Part shown: positions 1 to 13,547 of the stretch, piece after piece | How positions within the stretch are numbered: the stretch's first letter is position 1 | Layout of the letters: every line of letters begins with the position of its first letter | Assembly: GCA_031761405.1 (NCBI GenBank) | Contig: JASEVX010000007.1 | Span: 59,669,135 to 59,733,134 of the forward strand | Direction: 5' to 3' | Length of the DNA stretch: 64,000 nucleotides | Source of the DNA: Serripes groenlandicus | Lineage: Eukaryota > Mollusca > Bivalvia > Cardiida > Cardiidae | The notes under the pieces: generated by a model | Database searches by the model: none | What the model was told of the DNA's origin: nothing | The model's input: the letters and a program-made list of their open reading frames with translations, nothing else | Translations under genes and position numbers: made by a program

Positions 1-3000
1 AGTACTAATTGATTTTGACAATATACTTATTTCTTGTACCAAACGTAAAGTATGGCTTTATAACAGAGCTAATTTTGCTGATCTAAACCGATTAATTGAC
101 AATCAAAACTGGGATTTCATTGACACATTAAACGTAAATAAAAGCTGTGATCGTTTTAACACGATAATTTTGAATCTCATGTCGCAATGTATTCCATCTA
201 AAACAATTACCATTCGACCTAATGACAGACCTTGGTATGACTCTGAAATAAGACGAATAAGTAGACAACGTGACAGACAAAAGTCCATTGCGACTAAACA
301 TAGACGTCTTGTAAATTGGGGAAAAATACAAGAAATTAAGAAATAAAGTAAATAATTTAAAGAAATATGCTAAACAAAAGTATTTCAGCAAAATTGAAGA
401 GTCTCTTATTAACACGCGGTCTGAAAATCCTAAAAAGTATTGGAAACACCTTCGAAGTCTTATCAGTAACAAGAATAAATCAGATTCTATCCCAATTTTG
501 AAAACTATAGAAAATAACTCAGATGTTTTCCATTTTACAAACGAAGAAAAAGCTGAATGTCTTAATGAATATTTTACTTCTATTTCGACGATAGATGATA
601 CTGTTGCATTTCTACCCGTTTTCACCCATAACACAGAAAAACGTCTTTCTAATATTAACATTTCTGTTGCTGATGTTGAAGGTATTATTAATTCTTTAGA
701 TGTTAACAAAGCTGTTGGTCACGACCAAATAAGCCACAAATTGCTTAAATCAACAATGTATAGCATCTCAAAACCTTTATGCAAGCTTTTCAACAAGTCA
801 CTAGAAAATGATTGTTTTCCAAATATATGGAAAAAAGCAGTTGTAATACCATTATATAAAAAAGGAGACAAGTCTAGCGTTAATAATTATCGACCTATTT
901 CTTTGTTAAGTTGTATTGGTAAACTCATGGAAAGATGTGTCCACAAATATATATATAATTATCTTAACCTAAATGACTTGATATACAAAAAACAATCAGG
1001 ATTTCTAAAAGGTCATTCCACATCTCACCAATTATTAGAAATATATCACCAAATAGTTACGTCTAGATTCTAAACAAAATTTATGTATGGTATTTTGTGA
1101 CATCTCAAAAGCATTCGACAGAGTCTGGCATAAAGGTCTTCTCTTTAAACTTAATCAACTAGGAATAAGTGGTTCTCTTTTGAACTGGGTGGAAGATTAT
1201 CTTAAACACAGACAGCAATCAGTGATAGTAGGCACAAGTACGTCAAGGTCAAGGCCGATAAATGCTGGTGTACCGCAAGGCTCTGTCCTTGGACCTTTGT
1301 TCTTTTTGGTCTATGTAAATGACATATCTGAAAACCTCCTTAGTATCTCAAGACTATTTGCGGATGATACATCTCTTGCTTGTTCCGCCAGTTCTATCGA
1401 TGACATTGAGGGTATCTTAAACCATGATCTACTTGTTATTTCTGATTGGGCAAAGAGATGGTTAGTAACATTTAATCCGAGCAAGACCGAAGCTCTGATG
1501 TTCTCAAATAAAAGTTCTCCTAAACCTCATTTGGTTTTTAATGATATTCCAATTCAGTTCGTCGAAAGTCATAAACATCTTGGCCTGACTTTTTCTAGCA
1601 ATGGTAAATGGCGGGATCATATAAATCAAATAACAAACTCGGCGTCCAAAGTCCTTGGCATGATGAGAGCGGTTAAATTTAAAATTTGCCGCGATTCTTT
1701 AAACCAAATATATATATCCTTCCTTCGACCAACTCTTGAATATGCTTCTGTAATTTGGGACAACTGTACTAACGCTGAAAAGGACTCTCTTGAAAAAATC
1801 CAAACTCATGCTGCCCGAATAGTAACGGGTCTAACACGGTTTTCTTCACTTGTGAACATCTATAATGAAATAGGATGGTTATCATTAAATGATAGACGCA
1901 AATATCAAAAGCTCGTTTTAACGTACAAAATTGTAAACGGTCTAACGCCAAACTATTTAGCCGACATATTTCCTTCTTCCGTAGCTGAGAGAACATATTA
2001 CCCATTACGTAATGCTCATGATATAGATATAGTTGCTCGTCGTACTGAAATATTTGCGAACTCATTCATACCATCTGCTGTGTCACTATGGAATAACCTG
2101 CCTTTCGAATTGAAGACTTTACAATCACTTCCTATGTTTAAGTCAAGACTCCTCCAGCTGTTTCCGGTTTCAACTGTTCCAAAATATTTTTCTGTTGGTG
2201 AACGCAAATTTTCAATAATTCACGCCAGGCTCCGCAACAACTGCAGTGACCTTAAATCTCACTTATACGCTAATCATCTATCAAACAGTGATATTTGTAG
2301 TTGTGGTGGGTATATTGAAGATGTGGAACATTTTTTCTTCATATGTAATAAATATAACCAACACAGATTAAAATTATTTCGTAAACTTCACAAGTATCAT
2401 CCGCTAGGGGTTAATGTGCTACTATATGGATCTCAAAACTTAAATTACCATGAAAATTCGAACATTTCTTTAGCAGTGCAACAATTTATTAAAGCAACAG
2501 AAAGATTTTAAAGATATTTATAAAGTGGTGGCTTAGTCTGCAGATTCTAAGATAACACAATAAGCTATCAAAGGCTGACTCTATCCGTACGTCCGTTGAA
2601 TTCCGGCTGACATATATATCAATTTATTTTCTTTTTTCCTTTTTCTTAAACATTAAAATTATTCTACAGATTCTATGCATCAATTGATGTAACTTTTCAA
2701 ATGATTTTCCAGAAATAGAAACTTCATAAATATTTAAATTTCAACACTATTATTGATTACACAATTTGAATTTTCTTCAGAATTTCTTTCCATATTACGA
2801 TCTTGTTCTATTTGTAAATATCTGTCTGTTGTTTTTCTTGTTTTTGCTTTTTTTTTCTTTCTTTTTCATTTACTTACCAATAAATTACTTTGAACATTTT
2901 CGTGTAAATATTTTCAAAACTGGAACGGAATATATGTCTTCAAAAACAAAAAAAAGCTAAAACATATACAATTCCTATAATATAGAAGACATTACAAATG

Positions 3001-3157
3001 TGTAACTCAAATGATTAGGGAATGGCCTTTCCTAAGTTGAGAGAACTTGTGGCCAGACCCTTTTGCCTTTATATAAATATTAAACTATGTACAAATATGT
3101 ATGTTTGTAAATACTATATGTTATTTTGGTAATAAAATATGTTTAAACTAAACTAAA
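1..3157 (+). mobile_element. Non-LTR retrotransposon (LINE), 3' portion
   Basis: The window opens inside a LINE: linker after the (missing) endonuclease, reverse transcriptase, cysteine-containing C-terminal region, then about 650 bp of 3' UTR. The 3' UTR ends in a short repeat, TAAACTAAACTAAAT, at about 3144-3157, which I take as the element's 3' terminus. The 5' end lies outside the window. The clade (Jockey/I/CR1-like) is not resolved by eye. Confidence 0.85.
2..2511 (+). pseudogene. LINE ORF2 fragment: reverse transcriptase, two frameshifts
   Basis: The sequence reads open in frame 2 from base 2 to about 320 (linker region with PWYDSEIRR). It then shifts frame near 320-325, continues through the RT finger region (NNYRPISLLSCIGKLMER, about 885-935), and shifts again near 1055-1065 before the palm. 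The downstream open frame, from about 1063 to 2511, holds DISKAFDRVWH, the GVPQGSVLGPLFF block and the catalytic FADDT box at about 1357-1371. Near the C-terminus a CSCGG...EHFFFIC cysteine/histidine motif occurs, typical of LINE C-terminal ends. A LINE RT copies its own RNA at a nicked chromosomal target. Two frameshifts make this copy inactive unless they are sequencing errors. The protein starts upstream of the window. Confidence 0.88.
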
Positions 3158-3269
3158 TCAATGATCGTCCATAAATTGGAATCAATCCATAACACTTCAA
3201 ATTGTGGTATCATATCATCTCTGTCCATTTGAAGAAATTTGAAAATAGTATTGCTTTGCAAAGTTAATA

Positions 3270-3669
3270 GACGGTTTGCTTACAGACTCAGTAGGTCGGA
3301 TTTCGTGTTGGAGTCAAATATATTAAATGCAAAACGATACAACTGAAACAAGTTTAAGCGAAAGAGTGTAAGGTGAATAAATATCTTCCATTCAAACATT
3401 AAGTCGTAATTTACAATCCCTGAAATCCCGAGCTATAATAAAGAAAGTCACTACATGGACTACCTTTTTTAACAATTTCCCACATACAAACGCTTTCTAA
3501 GGCCTCGGCAGCGACGACTCTAGAAAACAATTTGATTCAATGTGAAATTGCTCAAAACGAGCAATTTCTCCTTGTGCCACAATTATTTTTTAACTCGATT
3601 TTCATCTGCTGCAAAAGTGTTGCATGTGGGAAAGGATAAGGTATTTTGTTATGAGCCGATCAGGTTTCC

Positions 3670-3703
<34 letters not shown>

Positions 3704-4015
3704 ACCACCTGTGAACAAAGGTATGATCTATGATGGTGCATATTTCCGTCGTACGTTTTGAGAGCAGACGACTTCAGTTCGTAGTATATCCATGTCACAA
3801 CCACGCGGTGATTGCACTTGAGGGATTGGTGAGCGACACTATGTTTTATCTTCATGTTTGCCCTTTCTCTGATCTAGACCACTTTGTGGTTTTATTTAGT
3901 GAGTAGTATTGTATGCCGCTTTCAACATTATGTCAGCTACACCACGATGTTTCCTGTTTGTAAATTTTCAGTATAAACGGTAATGATATCCCAATAAACC
4001 GACGATTCAGTTGGA
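3270..4015 (-). repeat. Inverted-repeat arm A (reverse complement of 13548-14930)
   Basis: From the block TAGGTCGGATTTCGTGTTGG (3293) to the block around 3965-4015, this stretch is the reverse complement of 13548-14930, in matching order. The partner arm has about 800 extra bases in its middle. A conserved stretch at 3720-3855 reads open on the - strand in this arm and on the + strand in the other. Because the two are near-identical DNA, that is not evidence of a gene. Confidence 0.75.
3672..3702. repeat. (GT)n microsatellite
   Basis: A pure GT run of about 15 units inside arm A. The equivalent place in the partner arm is a GGGGT-rich run near 14490-14510. Confidence 0.95.
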
Positions 4016-4359
4016 ATGCTTACCCCCCGAAAAACCTTAGCGACAAGGAGAGAAACCCATTCTGCCATTTTCAAAGTCTCAAGTCTACCTATTACCCGAG
4101 CTGGGATTAAATCCTGAATTTTCTCTCTAGAATCGGAGATCCAACTATTACGCCACTAAGTAGTTCACACGACTTTTGAAAGAATAAGTATTGTTTTTTG
4201 AACAATTTATCATGTCCACACAATGCTTTTAAATCTTTATCAAAAAACTATACTTTGTATTTTTGTTAGGAGATGTTATTTAAGCAAACTGATCCTATGG
4301 TAAAAATCATAACTTGTGGACAATTAATACCTCATATTATTACGAAGCTTCATTTTTTA

Positions 4360-5240
4360 AAACTTACGGTTCTAGGGTTATGTGTGTATATTACGGTTCT
4401 ATGGCTATTCGTGTATACTACGGTTCTAGGGTTATGTGTGTATACTACAGTTCTAGGAGTATGCGTGTATACTACGCTTCTAGGGGTTATACATGTAAAC
4501 TAGGGTTATAGGGTTATGCGTGTAAATTACGGTTCTAGGGTTATGCTTGTATACTACGGTTCTAGGGTTATGTGTGTGTATACTACGGTTCTAGGGATGT
4601 GTGTATACTACGGTTCTAGTGTTATATGTGTGTGTGTATACTACGTTGCTAGGGGTTATGCGTGTATACTACGGTTCTAGGGGTTATGCGTGTATACTAC
4701 GGGTTCTAGGGTTATGCGTGTATATTACGGTTCTAGGTTTATACGTGTATACTACTGTTCTAGGTTTATGCGTGTATACTACGGTTTTAGGGTTATGCGT
4801 GTATACTACGGTTCTAGGTTTATACGTGTATACTACTGTTCTAGGTTTATGCGTGTATACTACGGTTCTAGGGTTGTGTGTATACTACGGTTCTAGGTGT
4901 ATACGTGTATACTATTGTTCTAGGTTTATGCGTGTATACTACGGTTCTAGGGTTGTGTGTATACTACGGTTCTAGGGGTTTGCGTGTATACTACGGTTCT
5001 AGGGTTATGTGTGTATACTACGGTTGTAGGGTTATGTGTGTATATTACGGTTCTAGGGAATATGCGTGTATACTACGGTTCTAGGGTTATGTATGTATAC
5101 TACGGTTCTAGGGTTATGCGTGTAAACTACGGTTATATTAGGTATACTTGTAAACTACGGCTCTAGGGTTATGCGTGAAAACTACGGTTCTAAGGTTATG
5201 CGTGTATACTAGTAGTATAGGGTTATGTGTGTATACTATA
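4360..5240 (+). repeat. TAGGGTTA-containing minisatellite, forward array
   Basis: About 35 tandem units of 24-27 bp built on TACTACGGTTCTAGGGTTAT followed by GTGTGTA. Each unit carries TAGGGTTA, one and a third turns of the animal telomere hexamer. Unit length varies by 1-3 bp, mostly in the GT tract. Open reading frames across this block (repeated VYTTVLGLC) are artefacts of the repeat. Confidence 0.95.
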
Positions 5241-6060
5241 AACAAGGTGTATAATATATTATGTTTGGGAACTCTTTTAAAAATAATTAATGATAACAAG
5301 TGGTTCAAGATTGCTTGTATCGCTCCACTGCCACTAGGTAAACATTAAAACATTATTGCCATTAAAGGCAAAACTGTCCGGCCTCTGGTTACCACGTTTT
5401 TCGACCAATTAAAGTGGCTTGAAGGTCGCCAAAGGAACAATTTTATAACATTATTTATATTGGCTAAACAGAAGAAGATGTTAAAATGTTTCACTATAGC
5501 TAAACAGGGCTAAACAACCCCGAGCCCTGCTCTAGTGACCACGCTTTCTTTTAACCAATCAACATGGCTTTATACTTTCGGAGAAGAAGAATTTTAAAGT
5601 TTTCACTATAGCCAAATAAGACAAAACAGCAATTGTCTTTGACGGCCATGTGTTACGACCAAAAACCAAGGAACATTTTTACATTTTTTTTTTAAAGTTT
5701 TCAATACAGCCAGATAAGACAAAACAGCTCCGCCCCCTGGTGCACAGAAAAGATATAAGAACAGACAGAAATTAAATTTTAGAAATAGTGACATTGACCC
5801 TGATCCGATCAGTCGGGTCCATTCATAGGTCACATTGTCAAATCATGATTAACACTTCTGCCAACTTATTTAAAAATTTATACGCAACACAGTTTTAAAG
5901 CAGACATTACATTTTCCATTTATAGAAACAATGACCTTAATACATTGTGAGGCATTGATTAACCATTCTGGCAAATTAATTGAAATTCCAACAATGCATA
6001 ATGAAATTATGGAACTGCTACGAATTACAAACACTTGGTTCAGTCGTAGTAATATGAAAT
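5241..6060. repeat. Degenerate dispersed and tandem repeats, no gene
   Basis: Three degenerate blocks near 5380-5450, 5520-5600 and 5640-5740 repeat the order 'tggttaccacg... ccaat ... ttcactatagc.. aaacag'. They resemble the molluscan repeat at 48829-49440. No supported coding sequence. Confidence 0.5.
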
Positions 6061-6190
6061 ACAGCTGTTCCGGCCGGTTGATACAGCCGGAGTAGCCGGA
6101 ACTCCAGCTGTTCCGGCTGTTTAATACAGCCATAGTAGCCAGAGTTCCGACTATTCCGGCTAGTTATTTTAGCCGGAGTAGCTCCGGCTA
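6060..6190 (-). repeat. GCCGGA-type minisatellite fragment
   Basis: Repeated blocks of TTCCGGCTG and AGCCGGAACTCCAGCTG with ATACAGCC. It is the reverse complement of the array at 56850-57170. Confidence 0.7.
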
Positions 6191-6354
6191 ACTTCACGCA
6201 CGTGCCATTCGTTCATCACGACCAACGAGGAGACTGGTAATCAGCTGGAAGTTACCGTGTGTATTCCGATACGAATCACTACAAGGTTGATTTTCGTGTG
6301 ACGTGGTGAAATATACCATTATTTCCTTATTTTGTCTTATATAATAAAAGGAAA

Positions 6355-6474
6355 ATTATATTGCAGTTGATATTGTCTACTTGGGGAGGGGACAAAAAAC
6401 ATCTCGAGATATCAATTGTCCACGCCCCTCGTAGTTCAATACCAAAACCCGATATCGCTACTGCAACATAATAT
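6355..6474. mobile_element. Palindromic MITE, copy 1
   Basis: The ends read ATTATATTGCAGTTGATATTG and CGATATCGCTACTGCAACATA and fold back on each other. It is the same family as 6766-6920 but more diverged. Confidence 0.65.
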
Positions 6475-6765
6475 TCCCTATCTATTAAATACCTGCACAT
6501 AACCTGCAGATGGCCATGCGCAGTTCAAACATGACGGATCAAAATAGTTCCAAATATGGTAATGGTACGTCACTAAAATATGATGTGACGTCATTGAAAT
6601 GTGAATTCACGTCATTGAAAATGAAGTAGTGGGGCGTGGTTCACACGCCAATTATAAAGTGTATGTTATGTGTAAATTATGTTAATTCGTTATTTAAAAT
6701 ATAGACTTTTGTACATTTTGTTCTTTATTCTGTCTCAAAGTTATACAAGGTATTTAATAAAAGGT

Positions 6766-6920
6766 AATTTATGTTGCAGTAGCGATATAGGGTTTGATAT
6801 TGTACTACGAAGGGCGTGGATAATTGATAACTCGCGAGACCGAAGGTCGAGAGATATGATAAATTGTCCACGACACGTCTAGTACAATATCAAGCCCGAT
6901 ATCGTTACTGCAACATAATA
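6766..6920. mobile_element. Palindromic MITE, copy 2
   Basis: Terminal inverted repeats of about 60 bp begin TTATGTTGCAGTAGCGATAT and end GATATCGTTACTGCAACATA. A short GC-rich centre (CGCGAGACCGAAGGTCGAG) separates the arms, so the whole element is one hairpin. Confidence 0.75.
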
Positions 6921-7243
6921 TTTTCTATTTGTCAACTGCAGAAATTCAAGTTAAGTACTATAATTTACGAAAAGAGATGAAAACATTGCTGGAAGAGAGA
7001 TTTTTCTCATTGTGGACTCTTCCATTTAGCTTTATCATTATTGGTTAAAACTTTCTGCAACTACTAAAGAAGTCTCAAGTCGGCATCTGGAAAAGGGTAA
7101 ATCAGATTGATTTAATCCAATGATCGTTTCATTTCACTGTGGCAACAGCACAATTACCCATGATCCCTGGGTAACTAACCCGTCTTGTATTAAATTAATC
7201 AGTTTGATGGCTCACAGTGTGTACCAGGAAGTGGAGGATCAAT

Positions 7244-7310
7244 GCTTTGATTGTGGATTGGAATGACTTTGATGGTGGATTGTAATGACTTTGATGGTGT
7301 ATTGGAATGA
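7244..7310 (+). repeat. 22-bp tandem repeat, three units
   Basis: Units of the form CTTTGATGGTGGATTGGAATGA begin at 7244, 7267 and 7289 with a few mismatches. Confidence 0.85.
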
Positions 7311-7592
7311 CGTTAATGTCGCTGAAACGCCTTGTTGTACTGGCCTTCGTTATGGCCGCCGTTTGTAGGATCGAACGTTCTACACGGTTGCCGCTGTTAC
7401 GTGACTTATTCTCAATGTGTGAATACGACATATTTATACGTACTGTGACCATTATACGTTTTCAAAACGCCAACATTTAATTTGACATGATCTAGATCAA
7501 CACGTGCAGCTCGGTAACCAGACTATTTATAGATAAGGCTTTGTAAATAGATATATCAAATATAACCGATATACGAATCACGATCACTGGTT

Positions 7593-7792
7593 NNNNNNNN
7601 NNNNNNNNNNNNNNNNNNNNNNNNNNNNNNNNNNNNNNNNNNNNNNNNNNNNNNNNNNNNNNNNNNNNNNNNNNNNNNNNNNNNNNNNNNNNNNNNNNNN
7701 NNNNNNNNNNNNNNNNNNNNNNNNNNNNNNNNNNNNNNNNNNNNNNNNNNNNNNNNNNNNNNNNNNNNNNNNNNNNNNNNNNNNNNNNNNNN
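7593..7792. other. Assembly gap (200 N)
   Basis: Exactly 200 N, a placeholder length, between the dispersed element at 7592 and the reversed minisatellite at 7793. The true length is unknown and is probably minisatellite. Confidence 1.
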
Positions 7793-7973
7793 AACCGTAA
7801 TATACATGCATAACCCCTATAACCGTAGTATACACACATAATCCTAAAACACCCGTAGTACATACATAACCTTAGAACCGTAGTATACACACACACACAC
7901 ACAACCCTAGAACCGTAGTATAAACGCACACACCCTATAACCGTAGTATATACACATAACCCTAGAACCCGTC

Positions 7974-8866
<893 letters not shown>

Positions 8867-9859
8867 ACCTTAGAACCGTAGTATACACACATAACCCTAT
8901 AACCGTCTAGTATACATACATAAACCCTATAAACCGTAGTATACACACATAGCCCTATAACCGTAGATATACATGCATAACCACTAACAACACCGTTAGT
9001 ATATACATACATAACCTCTTAGAACCGTAGTATACACACAACCCTAGAACCCGTAGTATACACGCATAACCCTATAACCGTAGTATAATACACATTAACC
9101 CTAGAACCGTAGATAGTACACACATAACCCTATAACCCGTAAGTACACACTTAACCCTAATAACCGTAGGTATACACACATAACCCCATAACCGTAGTAT
9201 ACACACATAACCCTATAACCGTAGTATACATACAAACCATATAACCGTAGTATACACGCATAAACCGTATAAACCGTAGTATACACACATAACCTTAGAA
9301 CCGTATTATACCACACATAACCCTATAACCGTAGTGATACAAACATAACCTATAGAACATGAACCGTAGTATACACCACATACCGCTATAACCGTAGTAT
9401 AACACACACACATAACGCTAGAAACGTAGTATACACACATAAACCTAGAACCGTAGTAATACACACATACTCCTAGAAAACCGCAGTATACATACATAAC
9501 CTTACGAACCCGATAGTATACACACATAACGCTAGAACCGTAGTATAACACCACATAACCCCTTGAACCGTAGTATACACACACCATAACCCCTAGAACC
9601 GTATTTTATACGCATACCATATAACCGGTAGTATACACACATAACCATAGAACCGTAATATGCACGCATAACCCAAGAAACGGAGTTATACACACATAAC
9701 CCTAAAGGTTAACAATACAGCTAATGAATTCCTTATTTTGTTTCCATGTAAATCGACCGAGTTTCAGTTCCCCAATTGTCACCCCTTTCTAAGCGTTTTC
9801 CCATGTAGAACACCCAATATCGATTGAAAAGAGTTACCTCTTAGCTTTAAAACACTCCA

Positions 9860-9970
9860 AAGAAAATGGGGGGGGGGGGGGAGTCCATGCATTGTGCAAG
9901 AAAGGCACTCACAGGCGAAAATGGGGCGGGTCATGCATTATGCAAGAAAGGACTCACCAGGCGAAAATGG
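9860..9970 (+). repeat. 52-bp tandem duplication with poly-G
   Basis: Two units of 'AAAATGGGG..(G)GTCATGCATTRTGCAAGAAAGG..ACTCACAGGCG' follow each other. The first contains an uninterrupted 14-G run at 9868-9881. The rest of 9710-10600 shows no gene. Confidence 0.75.
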
Positions 9971-10609
9971 TTACCGTCATTTGGGACCAAATCGGGCCCG
10001 TACAAAATGCATGTTTAGCATTCTCTACTTTCACTTTCAAACATGGTCAACATACTAAAAATGATCAAATCAATCATTTCCAGTTCATCCTGTACACATT
10101 TACAATGGATTTATACTCAATCATATATTCAATACATTCTGGTGATGGTATACACTCATGTCTACTCATTTCTACTATACGCAAACAAAGGTATTTTAGG
10201 GACTATAGTGATCAGCATGACAGCGAATGTATTTAGCGTAATTTGACCTAGAACCGTAGTAAACACACATAACGCTAAATCCGTAGGTTTAAATCAAAGC
10301 GCTGAAAGCGCTGGTGGTATAGGGGCATATGTAAGTTGAAAATATATGGCATAGATAATATAGACAAACATTGTTGAAACAATGACCTTTAAACAAACCA
10401 AACCAAAAATGTGCGAAGCACACATATTGCCTGCCTATACAATACAAATACCTAATATATCAAAGTACCACCCTTTTCTTGTATAAACAAAATAAAAAGA
10501 TTGACAAAAAACAGAGCAGCGACCCTTAATTAAAATATTTCCAGTTCAGAAATCACTAAAGATTCACAATGTATATTGTAATCATGCTGATAAATGAAAG
10601 ACAATCGAA

Positions 10610-11345
10610 AGCATGCTAGAGTTATGTTTCTTTTGCACTGCACATCTGTAGCTCTGAGTTTCCTATACAACAAGTCTTAAATTGATACATTGGACATCTA
10701 TTGAGACAATAACCGAAGAAATGAAAAATGAGTTTTACACCTAAATAAACCAGATCAGGTTTGTGTTCAAAATATTGTATCGATCTCTTAATCCCAATGT
10801 ATACGTGTGACGACTTTGAAATGGATCCGCGAAACAGAAACAAAGTTTTGACCCATTAATGCAAACCGTAACGGACAGACGGACGGATGGATGAACACAA
10901 AGACGGACAGACAGTCAGTCGCTCTGGACAAAGTACAACGCTTGGGAAACACTCATTAACGAAACAAGGGCATGTGTTTTTCATGCGAAAGTCATATAAT
11001 AAGTGAGAACATGAAAAGACAAAAATATACACACTCCAAACGCAGCATGCTAAAGTTATGGTAAAGGTGCACTGCAAATGTGTAGGTCATAAGTTACCTA
11101 CAAACCAAGTTTGGAAATGGATACAATGGAAATTAATTGAGACAATCGCTGAACTAAATAAGGAAATATGAAGATAACTAAGATAAGCAGACCAGAGTTA
11201 TGTACCTAGTATTTTGCCGTTCTCCTGATCACACGGTATAAGTGTGACCACTTTCAAATAAATCTGCCATACAGAAACAACGTTTTGACCAATACATGCA
11301 ATCCATGACGGACGGACGAATGCACATTCAGGCAGACAGCCGGCC
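10610..11345 (+). repeat. Pair of diverged 300-bp direct repeats
   Basis: 10610-10905 and 11045-11345 share order and wording: 'gcatgctaragttatg', 'actgca..tgt', 'gagacaat', 'acagaaacaa.gttttgacc' and a GACGGACGGAC end. This is a dispersed molluscan repeat type with no coding sequence. Confidence 0.7.
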
Positions 11346-11715
11346 TGACACCGGATAATACCTCCAAGCTTTACAGACAGAGACAACTTATAAAGTATTG
11401 ATTACAGAAGACTGGTTCGATGCGTCAAAACACGTCTGTGCTTAGGAAAGCTTAGATTATGGTATTTGTAAAGTATTTGCAAATTAATTATATCTCCGAA
11501 ATGGGACCGTACAAGGTTAATTTACAAAAACCTATTTAGACTATACTTCTAGTTTATTTGTCAACAGATACGTCTAGGACTAGATTACACGTTGACGAAC
11601 GTTGAATCTTCAATTAGCGCAAATGCATATACATTATAATTTTAGTCCCAAAATCGGTAGAAGCGCCTCAATTATAAAATAAATAATGACCTTGCGGTTA
11701 TAACTCGTGTGTATG

Positions 11716-11946
11716 TTGACATTTTCGGCCAACTTTCTTTCCGACGTTTGACAAAAGTCAATGCGACATGCGTCATTCGTCTTTCACAAATGGGCTAAGT
11801 CTATGTGAAAAAGAACCCAGTTGGTTGGGAAGATTGTTGTGTGGAGTACTGGTGTGAGAAAACCAGGAAACATATTTGTAGATTAACTGGCCGCCGTGAT
11901 ATAACGTAGAAAATGTTAAAAACGGCGTTAAACCACAATCAATCAG
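11716..11946 (+). mobile_element. SINE A, headless copy
   Basis: Carries the body of SINE A (CGGCCAACTTTCTTTCCGAC onward to GGCGTTAAACCACAATCAATCA) but lacks the tRNA-like head. The full copy at 18265-18552 is the reference. Confidence 0.8.
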
Positions 11947-12354
11947 TGTTGAAATCTTATCTCTAATTTGTATATTTAATTCCTATGTCCTAGTTGGGTC
12001 GACATACAGCGACACGTGAGAATATTCAACACAACACGCGACCTGTTTTACCAATAATTCTCCAGTAGCGTTGAGACCGTTAGTACCATTCTTTCATGGC
12101 ATGTATACACAGTAGGACCTCTCTCTTTGGACGGATTATGTAATAACAACTCCTTACCCTTGACCACGTAGACTAAATATACAGCAAACAACATTTAACT
12201 AACCCTGAACGTATTATTTTGAATAGTAATTAAAACATTGTGGAAAAATACAAACTTGCTGATTATCATTTATCTGTTAAGGTTAGTCAAATGTGTCTTA
12301 AAGGGGCAAAGGTTAAAATAATAACTGTAGACAAATATTTTCGTTATCTAGGTT

Positions 12355-13050
12355 ATAGAAACAAATTGATTCATGTTTCAAAGCATTGTTTGGAAAGGAG
12401 GAATTGCTCATTGTCAGCAGTTGCTCCGTAGGAAAATATACTTTCAACATTCGTATGTGACTAAGTTTCTATAACGGAAACGGTTCAATCCTTTCCCGTT
12501 TAAAGTCGCTTTTTGACGCATGTGCAGCAGACGGCTGCAGAATGTTTATTCGTGACCCATTTCCTATTTTTCCACAAAGCTATGTATAAACTATATATTT
12601 TTCCTTTTGATGTAAGGCGATATTGCTCGTTATCATTAATCTCTAGCATGTTATTCAAAATGTGTCCGGAAAGGAGATAGAGTAAAAGAATGTCCACAGT
12701 AAAACGTTTAAATATGAAAAGAATTAATTTGAAACGTGTTTGAAAGCATTGTGTGAAAAGGAGAAATTGTTCATTGTCAGCAATAGCTCCATTTTCAACA
12801 ATATTTCAATATTCGAACTGTTATATTATGACGGAAAGGGTTCCGCTTCCATGGGGAGGATGTAACCATTTCCCACTTACAGACGCATGTGCAGCAGACG
12901 ACAATCGGAAACATTGTGACAAAAGGAGAAATTGCTTATCGTAGGCAATTTCTACTTTTGCCACAATGGTTTCAACTCCTTTCAATAATTTTATTTACAG
13001 TGATTTGCACATTTCTCTATGTAAGTCGACTGTTGTAAACTAATGGGGTC
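12355..13050. mobile_element. Cluster of foldback MITEs (GACGC/GCAGCAGACG family)
   Basis: At least two copies lie at about 12360-12580 and 12750-13050. The best one has TTTCCCACTTACAGACGCAT and GCAGCAGACGA near 12870-12901. A hairpin follows at 12910-12970, ATTGTGACAAAAGGAGAAAT against GCAATTTCTACTTTTGCCAC. A TGTAAGTCGACTG right end follows near 13020. Confidence 0.65.
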
Positions 13051-13299
13051 ACAGCACGGTCGACGTTACCTTACACCACTGACATTAAGGTCAATCATAG
13101 TTCAGAGTGTGTTTCACTCGTTTGAACTATTTTGTATCCGATGATTAATAAATGCAAGCGGATGGTTTTTCGTGATTCGGTCGAACCAATGAAATCGTTG
13201 AAAAGGCAGATTATAACCAATCAAAACTCGATTTTGGTGTAGGTATACACATGTGGACTGTGGTTGCAGCTTTAATCCGACTTTTCGAAATCAGCATGA

Positions 13300-13331
13300 G
13301 TATGGGATAGGCGCGAAACGCCCCTATCCCA
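13300..13331. repeat. Short hairpin
   Basis: GGGATAGGCG and CGCCCCTATCCC pair around a 3-4 base loop. No adjacent gene is supported. The rest of 13050-13548 shows nothing recognisable. Confidence 0.5.
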
Positions 13332-13547
13332 AAAATGAAAAGTTCTTCGTAATAATACAAGGTATTTATTGTCTACAAGTTATGATGGTGACCATAGTAC
13401 ACACGAACGATAAAAGTAGGCACTAATAATACTCACTCAGGAGCACCTTCGAAGAAAATACAAAGTATATATTTTGGATAAAGAGATACAAACATTGTGT
13501 GAACATGATAAACTGTTCAATAACCTTGTCGCTCTGTTTTTCGTGGT

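Larger units (their letters stand above)
6195..7592 (-). repeat. Dispersed element, inverted relative to 18838-19390
   Basis: The end at 6195-6325 is the reverse complement of 19278-19390, and the end at 7400-7592 is the reverse complement of 18838-19040. The interior differs: here it holds about 1 kb including two palindromic MITEs, in the other copy about 240 bp. The assembly gap starts exactly at the distal end. Confidence 0.65.

Noticed and set aside
3649..3855. Conserved peptide NHRVVVTWIYYELKSSALKT in both inverted arms (also 13723-13953)
   Set aside because: The DNA itself is nearly identical between the arms, so shared translation is not evidence of coding. No start, splice or family support.
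4273..5166. Overlapping open frames with repeated VYTTVLGLC or RVYYGSR peptides, also at 7492-7929 and 8691-9587
   Set aside because: They are translations of a tandem minisatellite, open in several frames at once and with no start context or splice sites.
7593..7792. Open frames across the N run
   Set aside because: Gap placeholder, not sequence.
13300..13331. Rho-independent-type terminator
   Set aside because: A GC hairpin without a T run or gene, and not relevant in an animal genome.
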